Part shown: positions 45,701-56,017 of the stretch, in pieces | Numbering within the stretch: the first letter of the stretch is position 1 | Layout: every line of letters starts with the position of its first letter | Origin: Thuidium tamariscinum | Taxonomy: Eukaryota; Streptophyta; Bryopsida; Hypnales; Thuidiaceae | DNA length: 64,000 nt | Direction: 5' to 3' | Assembly (NCBI GenBank): GCA_947034885.2 | Contig: OX344749.2 | Location: forward strand, 21,529,501 to 21,593,500 | Program-made: the position numbers and the translations under genes | The notes under the pieces: generated by a model | Told to the model about the DNA's origin: nothing | Database searches by the model: none | Seen by the model: only the letters and a program-made list of their open reading frames with translations

Positions 45701-48167
45701 GTGCTACCTTCTACATAGCGGGAGGTTCCACAGTGTGGACATTGTGTGAGATGTTCTCTGTCCTTCCAGAAAAGTATACAACCGTTTCGACAAGCATGAA
45801 TTGTAGAGAATGACAAACCCAGACGATCAATTAGTCTATGCGCTTCATGACGGGTCCGTGGTAAACCATTGGTTTGCGGGAGGACATCCAGTCGAAGGAA
45901 GGAGAATAACTCATCCATAAAAGAATTCGAGACGTTGTGCAAATGCGCCAGATTCATGAGCACAAGTACGCAGGCCAAGGCAGATACTTTTGAACCTTGA
46001 AATAGGGGTACCTGACTTTTGTGGAGCCAGTCATCCATGTTGGGGCAGGATGTGTCTTCAATGGGGTCGCTGGAATTTTCGTCACGTTCTTCGTCAGCTC
46101 CCACTTCTGCATGAGAAGCTTCCCTTCTGTCATCAACCTGCCGAAACCACTCCGATGTCATTCTGCGGAAGTCGAATCCATGGTCCAGTCCTTTAGTCTC
46201 TGGCTCGTCCATAGTAGGTTTGCCCGAAGCTCCGCCATCCTGTTCATCACCGACGAACCTCTCTCCATCGTCACCATCTTCTAGCTAATCATAGAGTCAT
46301 CAAAGTCTATCAGGACATATGCCTTTGTAAATTGGACGTCACATGACGTTCAGGAGAGAGTGCGACACATTCACATCTTTACAGTACAAGACACAAACTG
46401 AATTAAGGTCTCACATTCCCGTCGTGTACATCATGCAGTCGGACATGCTAAGCGGACGTACACCTGTCCACAGACAGCTTCATTCCGAAACGTCAGTTAG
46501 AATTGAACATGAAGAAATGATTTGTAATTGCACATGTTCACTCCTTGAGTATATTGAGAAGCTTTACTCTATTAAAGTGCCCTGCCTTGAAGAAGTTGGA
46601 TCACGTCCAAGCATCACGAACTGAATACGATTCAATAATCTAGGATTGCATTCCGAGCCACGACTGTACGAACAAATCAAGAAATAAGGTCAGAGACAAA
46701 TTTCCCACTACTAGTAGCGGAAGACTATCTTCCTGTACTGTTCGAGAGTAAGAGCATGTTCAATCAGATGATGGTCAAGTAAAGGAAGTTGTCATACGGA
46801 AAGATATCCACGAATTGGGAAAAACAAGTTCCACCGACGCTTCCATAAAAGTAAGCCCATTCCTGGTTCCTAACAACGGTCACAGACATTGGAACGATAG
46901 TTAACAAGCTTTATATCAGCTTATTTCAAGTACAACATCCCAGAGTGGTGCACAACTGATTAATGGTACTTAGGTATTCCTCACTGATGTTTCACTTCAC
47001 ATCACTTCCGCGAAGAATACCGTGAAAAGCATTCAAAATCGAATGTCACGTTGCATTCACTGATGCAACCGCTCCTAAAGATGCTTCATGTACATTACTC
47101 AGCCGATCTACTGAAATGACTTAGTAATGTCAAACCAGAACCCCTAAAACAATCTACTTCCGACCTCCTTCTTCTCATAAGTCGGTTATTTTGCACTTGG
47201 GCAGGTGGGAGTGGACAGGGAATTCAGTCCTTCGAACCAATGCGTCCGGTCACCCCTCCGTAGGGAATTGTATATCACTCTCATGTCCGGGTACACGTAA
47301 AATGATAAGGCACTTTGGCCAATGTAAGAGAGTTTGAAGAAATCCAGCTTTCCCAAATGTAGAGGAATATTTTCAGTATTGTAACAATGCGATTGCAAAA
47401 CGAAGCCATGTCGTCCACGGAAATTCTAACGAAGAGGTCAGTTGTGTCCTTAACCATAGAGGTTATGATATGAATGCAGTATCATTGACCATCCGCAGGG
47501 TGGACAATACCGTCGATTAGCACTAATGCAATCGAAGAGCGCTCTGTCACTTAAGCAGACGCTAAGTACTACACTTCGCGTTCTGCTAGAATGAGTGCAG
47601 TGAATCTTGACGGACAGCAGCAGGCAGTTCATTACGAATTACTGGAAGAAATTCTAGAGAGGTTACTGGACTTCCGTAGGCGCCCTGCTGAAGGTCATTT
47701 TTAGGGTTCACTGCAGTGACGGAAGCGCCTAAGAAGCAATTGAACCCTAGTCGGGCACTACAGCAGTGTTGATGGAGAGCGTATGCATTAGTCAGCGCTA
47801 GTTTCTTATGTCAATCTCCTCTCAGAATGAGGAAGGCGTGTCTAGAGTTACGTACCTCATTCAAAATTTAGGAAACAAAAGAAAACGAACTCTACTTCTC
47901 TGATTTAGGATAGAGGTGCAAGGAACAATGACAAAATTCACTTACCAACATGGAATGAGTTAAATTCGGATCTCGTCCATTCCGACGCAAATGATTCTCG
48001 ATAGTTGCCCGCAGTACAGCTCGCCCTCCGCCCTTGCATAAATTGCAGAGGCACTTGTAGCTCCCCAGCATTCTCTCATTGGCGCGTGAACGCTCTAGTG
48101 CATTGAGTGTGTTCGCCAAATTGGAGAAGCGCGCATCGTCGGTAGCATTGGCGGCGTCCATGTTCAT
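42780..48167 (-). pseudogene. tnp2: TNP2-type CACTA transposase
   Basis: Exons read on the minus strand: about 48167-47946 (N-terminal zinc-binding part, YKCLCNLCKGG ... IENHLRRNGRD, ending at GTAAGT), about 46284-44833 (TNP2 core: CRNGCILFWKD, CPHCGTSRY, FPLIPRLLRMYR, LGLALDGMNPFAD, TLRGMLLWTIHNFPAYGLISG, CPVCG), 44635-43734 (LLIRHILDGMHCERNIAENL; HDYHIFLQ; FPPSFFDPMTHLPIHLVEEL; WMYPLERYMKYMK) and 43539-42780 (DUF4216-like: YYDMIKEILELDY, LLLCDW, YGFTLLKL, QVFFYNCDDE). The N-terminal start is inferred at 48167 or 48161. The large intron of about 1.6 kb may hide another exon, since phases do not match. One in-frame TAA (44285-44287) falls where the family has Gln (LLQQLLP), so the gene is probably dead. 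It would encode the catalytic CACTA transposase. Confidence 0.85.
46300..47940 (-). other. Large intron / unresolved part of the TNP2 gene
   Basis: No recognisable TNP2 sequence or independent gene. It lies between the N-terminal exon and the TNP2 core exon. The phase mismatch of those exons suggests a small undetected exon here or an indel. Confidence 0.4.
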
Positions 48168-49080
48168 CACAGGTACGATGGCATTCGCATTTGTGGGGAG
48201 GTCAACGAAGAAGAAAGAGTTCAAATGTCGACAGTGCGTGACGAGTACGTGACTTTGTATAGAGCGGGTGTACGTATTCTCTACTTGGTAAGAGTGACAT
48301 GTAAACCAACCTACTCCTGCCGATTCCAAGTTCAGTAAAAGAGGGTTAAAGTAAGAGAGAAACGTGAAAATTTATTTTCATGTGTCTTTGCGTGAAGGGA
48401 CTCCGAGCATTACCTTGGGCACATGCTTGTATCATGGACTACGTCATTTCTTCAGTACTGCGCAGTAGTTCTGGGAAGTCATGTTCGTGATTGTACATGC
48501 ATGCACTTTCCTGTGGATGTCCATAGTTGATTTGGAATGCCGTCACTAGTGCACGACTTATTTCATTTCCACAGCAAGTTTGTCTCGGGCTTCGTCACAC
48601 ACGTAGGTCACAACGGACAAGATTTTTTGAATACGAAGTCTGTGGGCGCTTCATTCCCACCCTTGGAATTAAGCGATCACAACCAGGCTCTAACAATTCT
48701 ACTACCTACGGGTGTCTAAGCGTCAATCCATTGTACCTTCCAAGCAATGGATCTTTTTTTACTATCCTACCTAAGGTTTGTTTCGTTCTCTTGTCCTACT
48801 TCTAATTGTCGCCTACTCTTTGTGTTTCGTTCTCTTGTCCTACTTCTACGCGTTTGGGTTTGTTTCAGCCCGCTCTACTTATGGTATTTCCTATCTTGTC
48901 TCTACGTCTTTGTACTTTTATCCTATTCTACGTATTTGTCTTGGTTTTAGTCTATTCTACATATTTGGGTTCTTTTGTCCTACTCTACGTATTGGTATTG
49001 TTCTGCTTCTACTTTACGTATTTTAGTTGAGTACTTCTTCTTTATGTATTCGTCCTCTATACGTACTTGTATTTGGCTTA

Positions 49081-49308
49081 GTCTAATCCACGTCTTCTTC
49101 TACGTCTTCTCTTACTATACGTACGTGTATTTGGCTTAGTCTAATCTACGTATTCTTCTACTATGTGTACATATATTTGGTTTAGTCTAATCTACATCTT
49201 CTCCTACGTATTCTTCTACTATGTGTACATATATTTGGTTTAGTCTAATCTACGTATTCTCCTATGTATTCTTCTACTATATGTATATGTATTTGGCTTA
49301 GTCTAATC
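49081..49308 (+). repeat. 58-bp pyrimidine-rich minisatellite in unit F
   Basis: GTCTAATC cores at 49081, 49139, 49185, 49243 and 49301 give spacings of 58, 46, 58 and 58 bp. Units contain TACGTATTCTTCTACTATGTG and ATATTTGG(T/C)TTA. Confidence 0.8.
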
Positions 49309-49657
49309 TACGTCTTCCTCTACTCTATGTATGCTTCTACGTCTACGTTTGGGTATTCATTATTTTCCTTCTCTTTATGGTTGTCTCCCTATTCGTGATT
49401 GCTAAACACCGGACCCTAATCCTACTTGGGATGTGGACTTTTCTACTAACTAATTTCCTACTGCATCAATTAATTCAAATCAAGGGTAGGGTTAGATGCC
49501 CGCCTCCGTTCCGTGGATCCGGTCCTCTTTACTTCACGCCACGTCCATCACTGCCATATCTTGGTCTCGGCTCTTTTTATTATCCCCTTCCGGGTGCTCT
49601 TACAATTAGGTCTTTTTTGCAATGGCTTCCTAGCCCAACTAGTTTCTATTCTATCCC

Positions 49658-52600
49658 TGTCGCAGTCCGGAAATATCAGGTAAGTAAAAAAAAAAAGATA
49701 GTATATAGAGTAAGCTCAATTTTTCAAAATTTTAGGGTTAGATATGGCGAAAAGAAGATAATTAGGGTCTTCTTCCCTTGGGATCCGTTTGAACCGGATT
49801 GACCAAGGTGAATTTCCGGTCTATGGGCATAAGTTTCCGTATCCGGATTCCTCAATATCCGGAACGGAACTTCCCGGAAGACGGAACTTGGAGAGACGGA
49901 TCCGATATTGTCAAAGACGGATCCGATGTTGTCAAGAACGGATCCGGTATACCTAAAGATGGATCCGAGGTAGTTACGGATGGTCGGCACCTACGGGTCT
50001 ATGCCGCCGACCTACGGAAACTAGCGTAACAGTCGGGGAACGTCGCGCCGTTCCGAGGGGAACTGGGAACGCAGGGTACCGACTGGTATATTAACCCTTC
50101 CTCTCCACTTCATTTTTTCCTTTTCGATTTGGCAAATCGAGGTACGGCTTGTGTGCAGGTTTTGGAGCGCGTATAGAGAGAGAAAGAGTGGTGAGCAGTA
50201 GAGATCAATTCCGGGTTTAGTTCAGGGTCGGTGCCGACCGCACCGACAAGTTCCGACTCGGGCGGAGAGATGGCGAGTTCCTCCAATCCGAAGCGAGCGG
50301 TAGTGACGGCCAAGGCAATTTCGCCAGTCATCCCTTCCGATCCGCAGCATCGGAAGGAGTTAGAAGATGATCTAGTCTTCCTAGGGTGTCATGGGTTGAT
50401 CCGGCGCCCTTGGAGTGTGAAGAGTGACGAGATAGTACAGGAAATCCTCTCGGGAGTTCCGAATCAATACGAACTCACAGTGAGGGGTAGACCGAGTGCC
50501 TGGACGCCGGATATCTGGGCGAATGTATACGGTTTTGATAAAACCGGATTAGGTCTAGCTCCCCGGACGGACAAGTTTGGTGTTAACAAGTTCCGGAATC
50601 CGCCCCACCCTAAGGACGGATACTCAGTTCCGGATTGCACCAACGACCGGCATAGACGGATGTTGGAATTCTTGATTCCCATCCTCTATCCGGAAAAGCC
50701 TACCCGTGTCACCGTAACGGTAGCGAACACCATCTTCGGGTGTTTTGAGAAACGGATAGTCAACTGGGGTATAGTCCTCCAGTGGGTAGTTAACCGGCTA
50801 GCCGAGCATGTGGGACGGGAGAAGACCAACACTATCAGCGGCTATCTCTTCCACCTGTACCACCACCATGATGTACTGAGTGGCCCGGAACTCCTCCGCT
50901 ATGAGATGGGAGTTCAGATCCTCAAGTATGGCTTGACGGATGAGTTGGAGAAGGAGCCGGAGGACCCGGAAGACGAGCCGATGGACGAGGACCCGGAAGA
51001 GCAGAAGCCGGTCAGCCAGCCGGAACGAAAGCCGGAACGGAAGAAGTCCACAACGCCGGATAAGAGAGGACACCCAGACCCGGATCCACCCGGATCAACC
51101 CTGGGGAAGAAGAAGCGGAACCACTTCGACACCATCATCCGTCACGCCATGATGGCGCACGCAGACAACAACCAATATGAGGCGATACTCGAACAGATTG
51201 TCACGAAGCTGGGCGCGGTGAAGATCGAAGACATTCCGGAAATCCTCAACCGTCTTCCGACTCAAGAGGTGTTGCAGAAGAAAGACGAAGAGATCCGGAA
51301 GTGGGAGGACGTGGCCCGGAATCAGACGGATAAAATCCGACAGGCGGAAGATCTGGCCCGGATAGCTGAAGAGGGACGACGGAAGGCGGAAGAGGAGCGG
51401 AATGGACTCCAGAGCACGGTGACGTACCTGGAGAGTGATCTCAGTGTCGCCAACGGGAAGATCGTGGAGGCCACCTCCTTGGTCCGGAACCTGCAAGAGT
51501 TGGTGGCCTAGCCGGCGGATACGGTGATCAAAGCGAAACTGTTTTCCGCCCGGCTGATGACGGAAGGGCACGTCACCGGATCGAAAGTCATCACCATCTT
51601 GGTGGATTATCAGGCCAAGATGGAAGGGGTGCTGAAAGAGATGAGGGCCTTAATAGGGGCTCTCAATCCGGAGTTGGGGGAAGGACTGTCGAGCTTGCTC
51701 AACCAGCCGGTGTTTACGGACTTCAGCCCCGGTGCGCAAGGACGGATGTCGACGGATCGAAAACTACTCGGAAACTCGCCGGTCGTGAAGAACCTCGGCG
51801 AGCTTGGATCGGATCCGAATGCGGCCGGACCGTCCAACACACCTACGGATCCGCAAGAGAAGAGGGCATCACCACGGCTCGACCTGGAGATCCGGATGAA
51901 GGCCCTGGCGAATCCGGCCAGGGAGAATCCGGAGAAGTTCGCCCACATGAACGAGCCAGACAGGGTTCCGGGTAAGGATCCGCGCAGCAAGACAGTCATC
52001 TTGGATGACTCGGACAGGGAAGATAATCCGCCCCTCACCATCCGTGATGAAGTTAGGGGGCAGGGCGGATTTCAGGGAGTAGAGCATTCAGAAAGCTCCG
52101 AGGCGAATTCGGAGGAGACTTCGACGGAAGACAGCGGAACGCCACCGGTTCCGATTTAGAAGAGGCAGACCCGATCCGCCACCAAGAAGGCCCCCCCTCC
52201 CAAGGCAGCAACGCGAAGAAGTTCAGTTCCGCCCGTGGGCGCGACATCGAAGCGAGCGCGTAAGTAGGATAAGGTTTGAGTAGTTAGGTAGGCTTTTGAG
52301 ATTTTGGGACGGAAGTTTCCTGGACGGATTTCCCGGATGTGGGCCCCGATCCGGAACTTTAGGGACAACTGACCGAACCTTTCCGGATAATTCGGTTGGG
52401 CTCCGATTGGTTGTTTCGGATTTTCTTTTGCCTTGTTGGCATTCCGTTTCTGTTTTTAGGCTTTGACTTTCATTGTTATTTTGGCTTTTAAGGGGCAGGC
52501 AAGTTAGTTGGCCTGTCATTCCCTCCTAGTGCATATTCTACTGTATTTTCATTCCCTTCTTTAATTTGAGCCGGCGGATGGACATTCTAGCTCTGACTTG

Positions 52601-53483
52601 TGTTTGAATCTTTTTCTTGGTGTGTTTGTTGGAGTGTTGAGAGGCAAGAGGGACGGGTGAGGAGGAATCCGGATACTTAGGCAACTAAGGTCTGAACTGA
52701 GTGACCAGTTTCTTAGAACTTGGGTTTAGAGTTGTGCGTTTGTGCGTGGAGCCTTTAATTTGCTGGAACGGTGATCCGGTGTGAGCGTGGAGGAGGTTCC
52801 GGAACCACGGGGGTGGATCCGTGCGGAGCTAAGCAGCCGCCAAGAGGAAAGTTTCCGTCCACCGGAAGGTCTGCCAACCACTAAGTCGATCTGCTGATCT
52901 AGGAAAGTACGTCCTTTTGGGCTTAGATGTCTTTGGATCTGTCGTTGTAGTAAGGGTAAGTGAAAGTAGTCCTGAGTGACCTGCTAACCGGATTGGCCTA
53001 GAGCTATCCGGGAAGTTGTGAGGATCCGGATCTGCCTCTACTGCAAAAACGGATATATTTGTGTGTCTTTGTGTGTTTCGTTTGAGAGAAGAGAGTGCGA
53101 GGTTTATGAGTGGTGAGTCCCTACCCCTCTAAAGATCAAGAGAGGACCCCCTGAGGGTAAAACAGGGGTATCTAAAACCGATTATTGAGTGACGGAATCG
53201 GAATCCGGATTAAGACGGATCTGGGAAAAGGTATAATCCGGATCCGGATAGAGGTGACGGATCCAAAGCGGATCCGGAAAGAGTGGAGAGACGGATCCGG
53301 ATTGAATTCCGGACACAAGGTTCCGGAAGAGAGTAGTAACTTGGGGTGTTTTGATCCGATAAACCTAGAAACCGGAAAACGCAACTATTAGTAACGTCTG
53401 GAATCTCCTGGGACGATATTCCGTGTCATATTATCACGTTTTGGTGTGATAAAGGTGCTTTCTGCTAGACTGCGCGTACGACA
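49658..53483 (+). mobile_element. LTR-type unit B (solo-LTR-like), nested in unit F
   Basis: 3826 bp, starting TGTCGCAGTCCGG and ending TGCGCGTACGACA, with the 5-bp duplication ATCCC at 49653-49657 and 53484-53488. It is nearly identical to unit A but in the opposite orientation. Visible differences include a short tandem expansion of a GGATCCGA-type motif upstream of the TATA region and scattered base changes. Its gag-like frame (about 50231-52265) is broken with about two breaks. It is younger than F, and A and B descend from a recently active common source. Confidence 0.9.
50231..52265 (+). pseudogene. Gag-like/coiled-coil frame of LTR unit B (fossil)
   Basis: It covers the same span as the 678-aa frame of unit A, with the same domain order: conserved N-terminal block, acidic linker, long coiled coil, basic disordered tail. 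Amino-acid identity to A is almost complete over the readable parts. It is broken, with about two breaks, and therefore not expected to give the full protein. Confidence 0.75.
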
Positions 53484-53485
53484 AT

Positions 53486-53620
53486 CCCCTCAACTACCTA
53501 ATTTCTACATTCTCCCCTAACTACCTAATTTCTATACTTTCCCCTAGTTACCTAATTTCTATCTTTTCCCCTAGTTACCTAATTTCTATCTTTTCCCCTA
53601 ACTACCTAATTTCTATCTTT
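53486..53620 (+). repeat. 27-bp minisatellite in unit F
   Basis: CCCCTA(A/G)(C/T)TACCTAATTTC units start at about 53486, 53514, 53541, 53568 and 53595, a 27-bp period. Unit B inserted at the left edge of this array. Confidence 0.85.
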
Positions 53621-56017
53621 TTTTTGTAAGAATCCCTGGCTCCCCGAACCCCTGGCTCCCCCCGGCTGCGGTACTCGGCTAGCGGCCCAGCTGGCTGGCT
53701 GCGGGACCCGGTTGGTTGGGCTGCGGGCTCTGGCTGGCTGGTTGGGGCTGGTCCAGCACTTGGAGACTTGCAATTTCTGGCTTTTTGAGTAGAATTAGGA
53801 ACCTCATAACAAAAGAACAATTGATGTGGCCCAAGGGTTTCACCCCTATAGATGTTGGATGCTAAACGTTGACTTAGTGCCAACCGTATTGGACACTAAA
53901 CGTTGAGTCTTACTCAAGAGGGAGGTTATTTGACACCCCGCTAAGACTTAGGGGGTTCAAAGCTCCACCGTGAGAGTGAGGCGTTTTGACACATGACTAA
54001 GACTAAGACTTTAGTTTCTTAAGAAGGGTGGGGGTTCATAGCTTCGCCGTCCCCTATGGGACTAAATTAACCCCGTGACTAAGAGAAGAGGGAGAAGAGA
54101 GTGTTTACACAACTTATCTAGTCTATAGTTCAAAGCTTCGCCGTCCCCTATGGGACTAAATTAACCCCGTGGCTAAGAGAAGAGGGAGAAGAGAGTGGTA
54201 CAAAGTGCAAACATACGCTCGAAGTCACCTCCCAAGTTACCCCTCGGTTCCTCACAATACTCTCCCACAACAACTCTCAATGGTACACAATACAATGAGT
54301 AATCAAGCTTAGATTGCAACAAGTTTCACCACGTGGGGGGGTCTCAAGTCCCCAAGTAAAAAAAATCATACTTACCAAAGGGTGTAAAAACCCCAAAAGA
54401 CCATCAAAGGCTCCCTTGGCATCAAAGGCCAAAGGAAATCCGGCATAACCTGGGCCCAATAGTGTTCCTCCCTTAAATGGGTAGGAGTGAGAAAAGAGAG
54501 AGAATGAGAGGAGAATGCCGCCCCTTTTATACCCAAAAGGGAGCAACACCCCCCCTTAATCTACTAAGAATAACTAGATGAGGGAATTTAGGAGGTCCGT
54601 ACATGTTTACCCCTCCCAAATCTAATTATCCACCTAAAATCTACACAATTTGAATTGGGAAATTCAAATCTTACCTAACCTCACAAGAACTTGCAAAACC
54701 GTCAATTTTACCTTCCCCAAAATCTACAAGTTCTCACATGGGAGAAGTTCCCATGTGTTCCCACCTACTTAATTTGAAATTACTTACACCAAAGCACATG
54801 AGCCACCTCCACTAACTTTTTGAGGTGGTACTTGCTCCCTCATGTGCTCGAAGTTCCTCACACGTTCCCTATGCGCTCCCCATGCGTTCCCCACGGCTAA
54901 TGGGGCCCAAACTCCCCCAAAATGCATTGGGGGGCCTAAAACCCCCATTTCTTCTCCATGTGCTGTCCCCAAAAGGCTAACTTTTGGAGTTTAGCTCCAA
55001 ATGGCAAACGGATTGCGCCATTGGCTCCGGAAGGCCATAATTAGCCTACGAGGATCCCTAACCCCTCAAACTATGTCCAAATTCTCGAGGAATCTCAGTG
55101 TAAGCTGGGATCAAAGTTGGGATAAATTCCCAACTTTTGGAGTTTAGCAATTTTGGACCCCAAACCTTCACCAATCTTCCAAGTAGATGCAAGGGGGTAG
55201 GAATAGACCCAAGATAGGCTCCATTCCGATGTCGTATGGCCCCGGTACGCCGGTCAACTGCAGCTTCTGCCATTTAATTTGTCAGTTGGGGAGGAATGTC
55301 GCCGATTCGGGATCTTCTAACTATCGTTTTGTCTTGGAACTTGGGGAAGCGCTCCATTGGTGTGAGACCACCTCGCCGGATTTTTAGTGGGATTTTACCG
55401 CACTTTGGGATATTCTTTCGAATTCCCACCCAAAGTCCACCGTGGTTGACCGTCTGGGAAAATATCCAAACAATGTCGGAAAATTCCCAAACTTTAGAGG
55501 GGACCACCCATGGGATCTCCCCACTTGGGTGCAAATCTGCATCCCCACTGTGTGCCCCTAGAATTAGGAAATTGCCTGGTACCTGCATTTCAAGGTTAGT
55601 ATTTTATCGGTATTCTCTTCGATGCTATGGGGAGTGGGGGATTCCTACTAGATTCCCCTATGAGGACTTCCTAGCCTAGACAGGGCCTTTTTAGGCTTCT
55701 TACCCTAATCCTGCATGTCTCTATCAATTTGGCGTCTATTTAGCTAAGACCAGGCCCGTTTTAGATGTAAACTATCCTAAATCCCACCTAATGACCAAAT
55801 GGCACATTGGTATGTGTAATGCCAATATAGGTTTAATGCCCTTTTGTGGGTGTTATGAGCCTAAATACGCCTTAGTTTATGTATAAATTCAAAAAAAGAA
55901 CCCGTGAGTCCCCGGTGACGAATCAGGGACTCACAAAGTCCGGAGACGCTTCGCTTCTACTTCAACGTGTATGACAGAGGATTCTCACTTCGACCACGGT
56001 ACAGATGGTCATTGAGA

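Larger units (their letters stand above)
48641..55935 (-). mobile_element. LTR-type unit F (solo-LTR-like), contains unit B
   Basis: It begins TGTGGGCGCTTC at 48641 and ends GGGACTCACA at 55935, with the 5-bp duplication AAGTC at 48636-48640 and 55936-55940. Without unit B its length is about 3464 bp. A strong TATA box on the minus strand (GGGTATAAAAGGGG, about 54525-54538) suggests minus orientation. The interior is noncoding: a 58-bp minisatellite (49081-49308), a 27-bp minisatellite, a GGCTGGCTGG-type stretch (53630-53760), and a repeated TTCGCCGTCCCCTATGGGAC segment at about 54040 and 54140. It is not recognisably related to the A-D family. No coding part is seen; as a fossil it is a lone LTR. 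Confidence 0.75.
48168..56017. promoter_or_regulatory. Divergent TNP2/TNPA promoter region of CACTA-2, split by LTR unit F
   Basis: The TNP2 start (about 48167, minus) and the TNPA start (56018, plus) face away from each other. Removing unit F and its 5-bp duplicated site leaves about 550 bp of original intergenic DNA (48168-48640 and 55941-56017). This is where both promoters should lie. I cannot point to a definite TATA box. Confidence 0.55.

Noticed and set aside
48747-49030. Hydrophobic frames resembling small membrane proteins
   Set aside because: Produced by a pyrimidine-rich repeat inside LTR unit F; three frames of the same repeat are all open.
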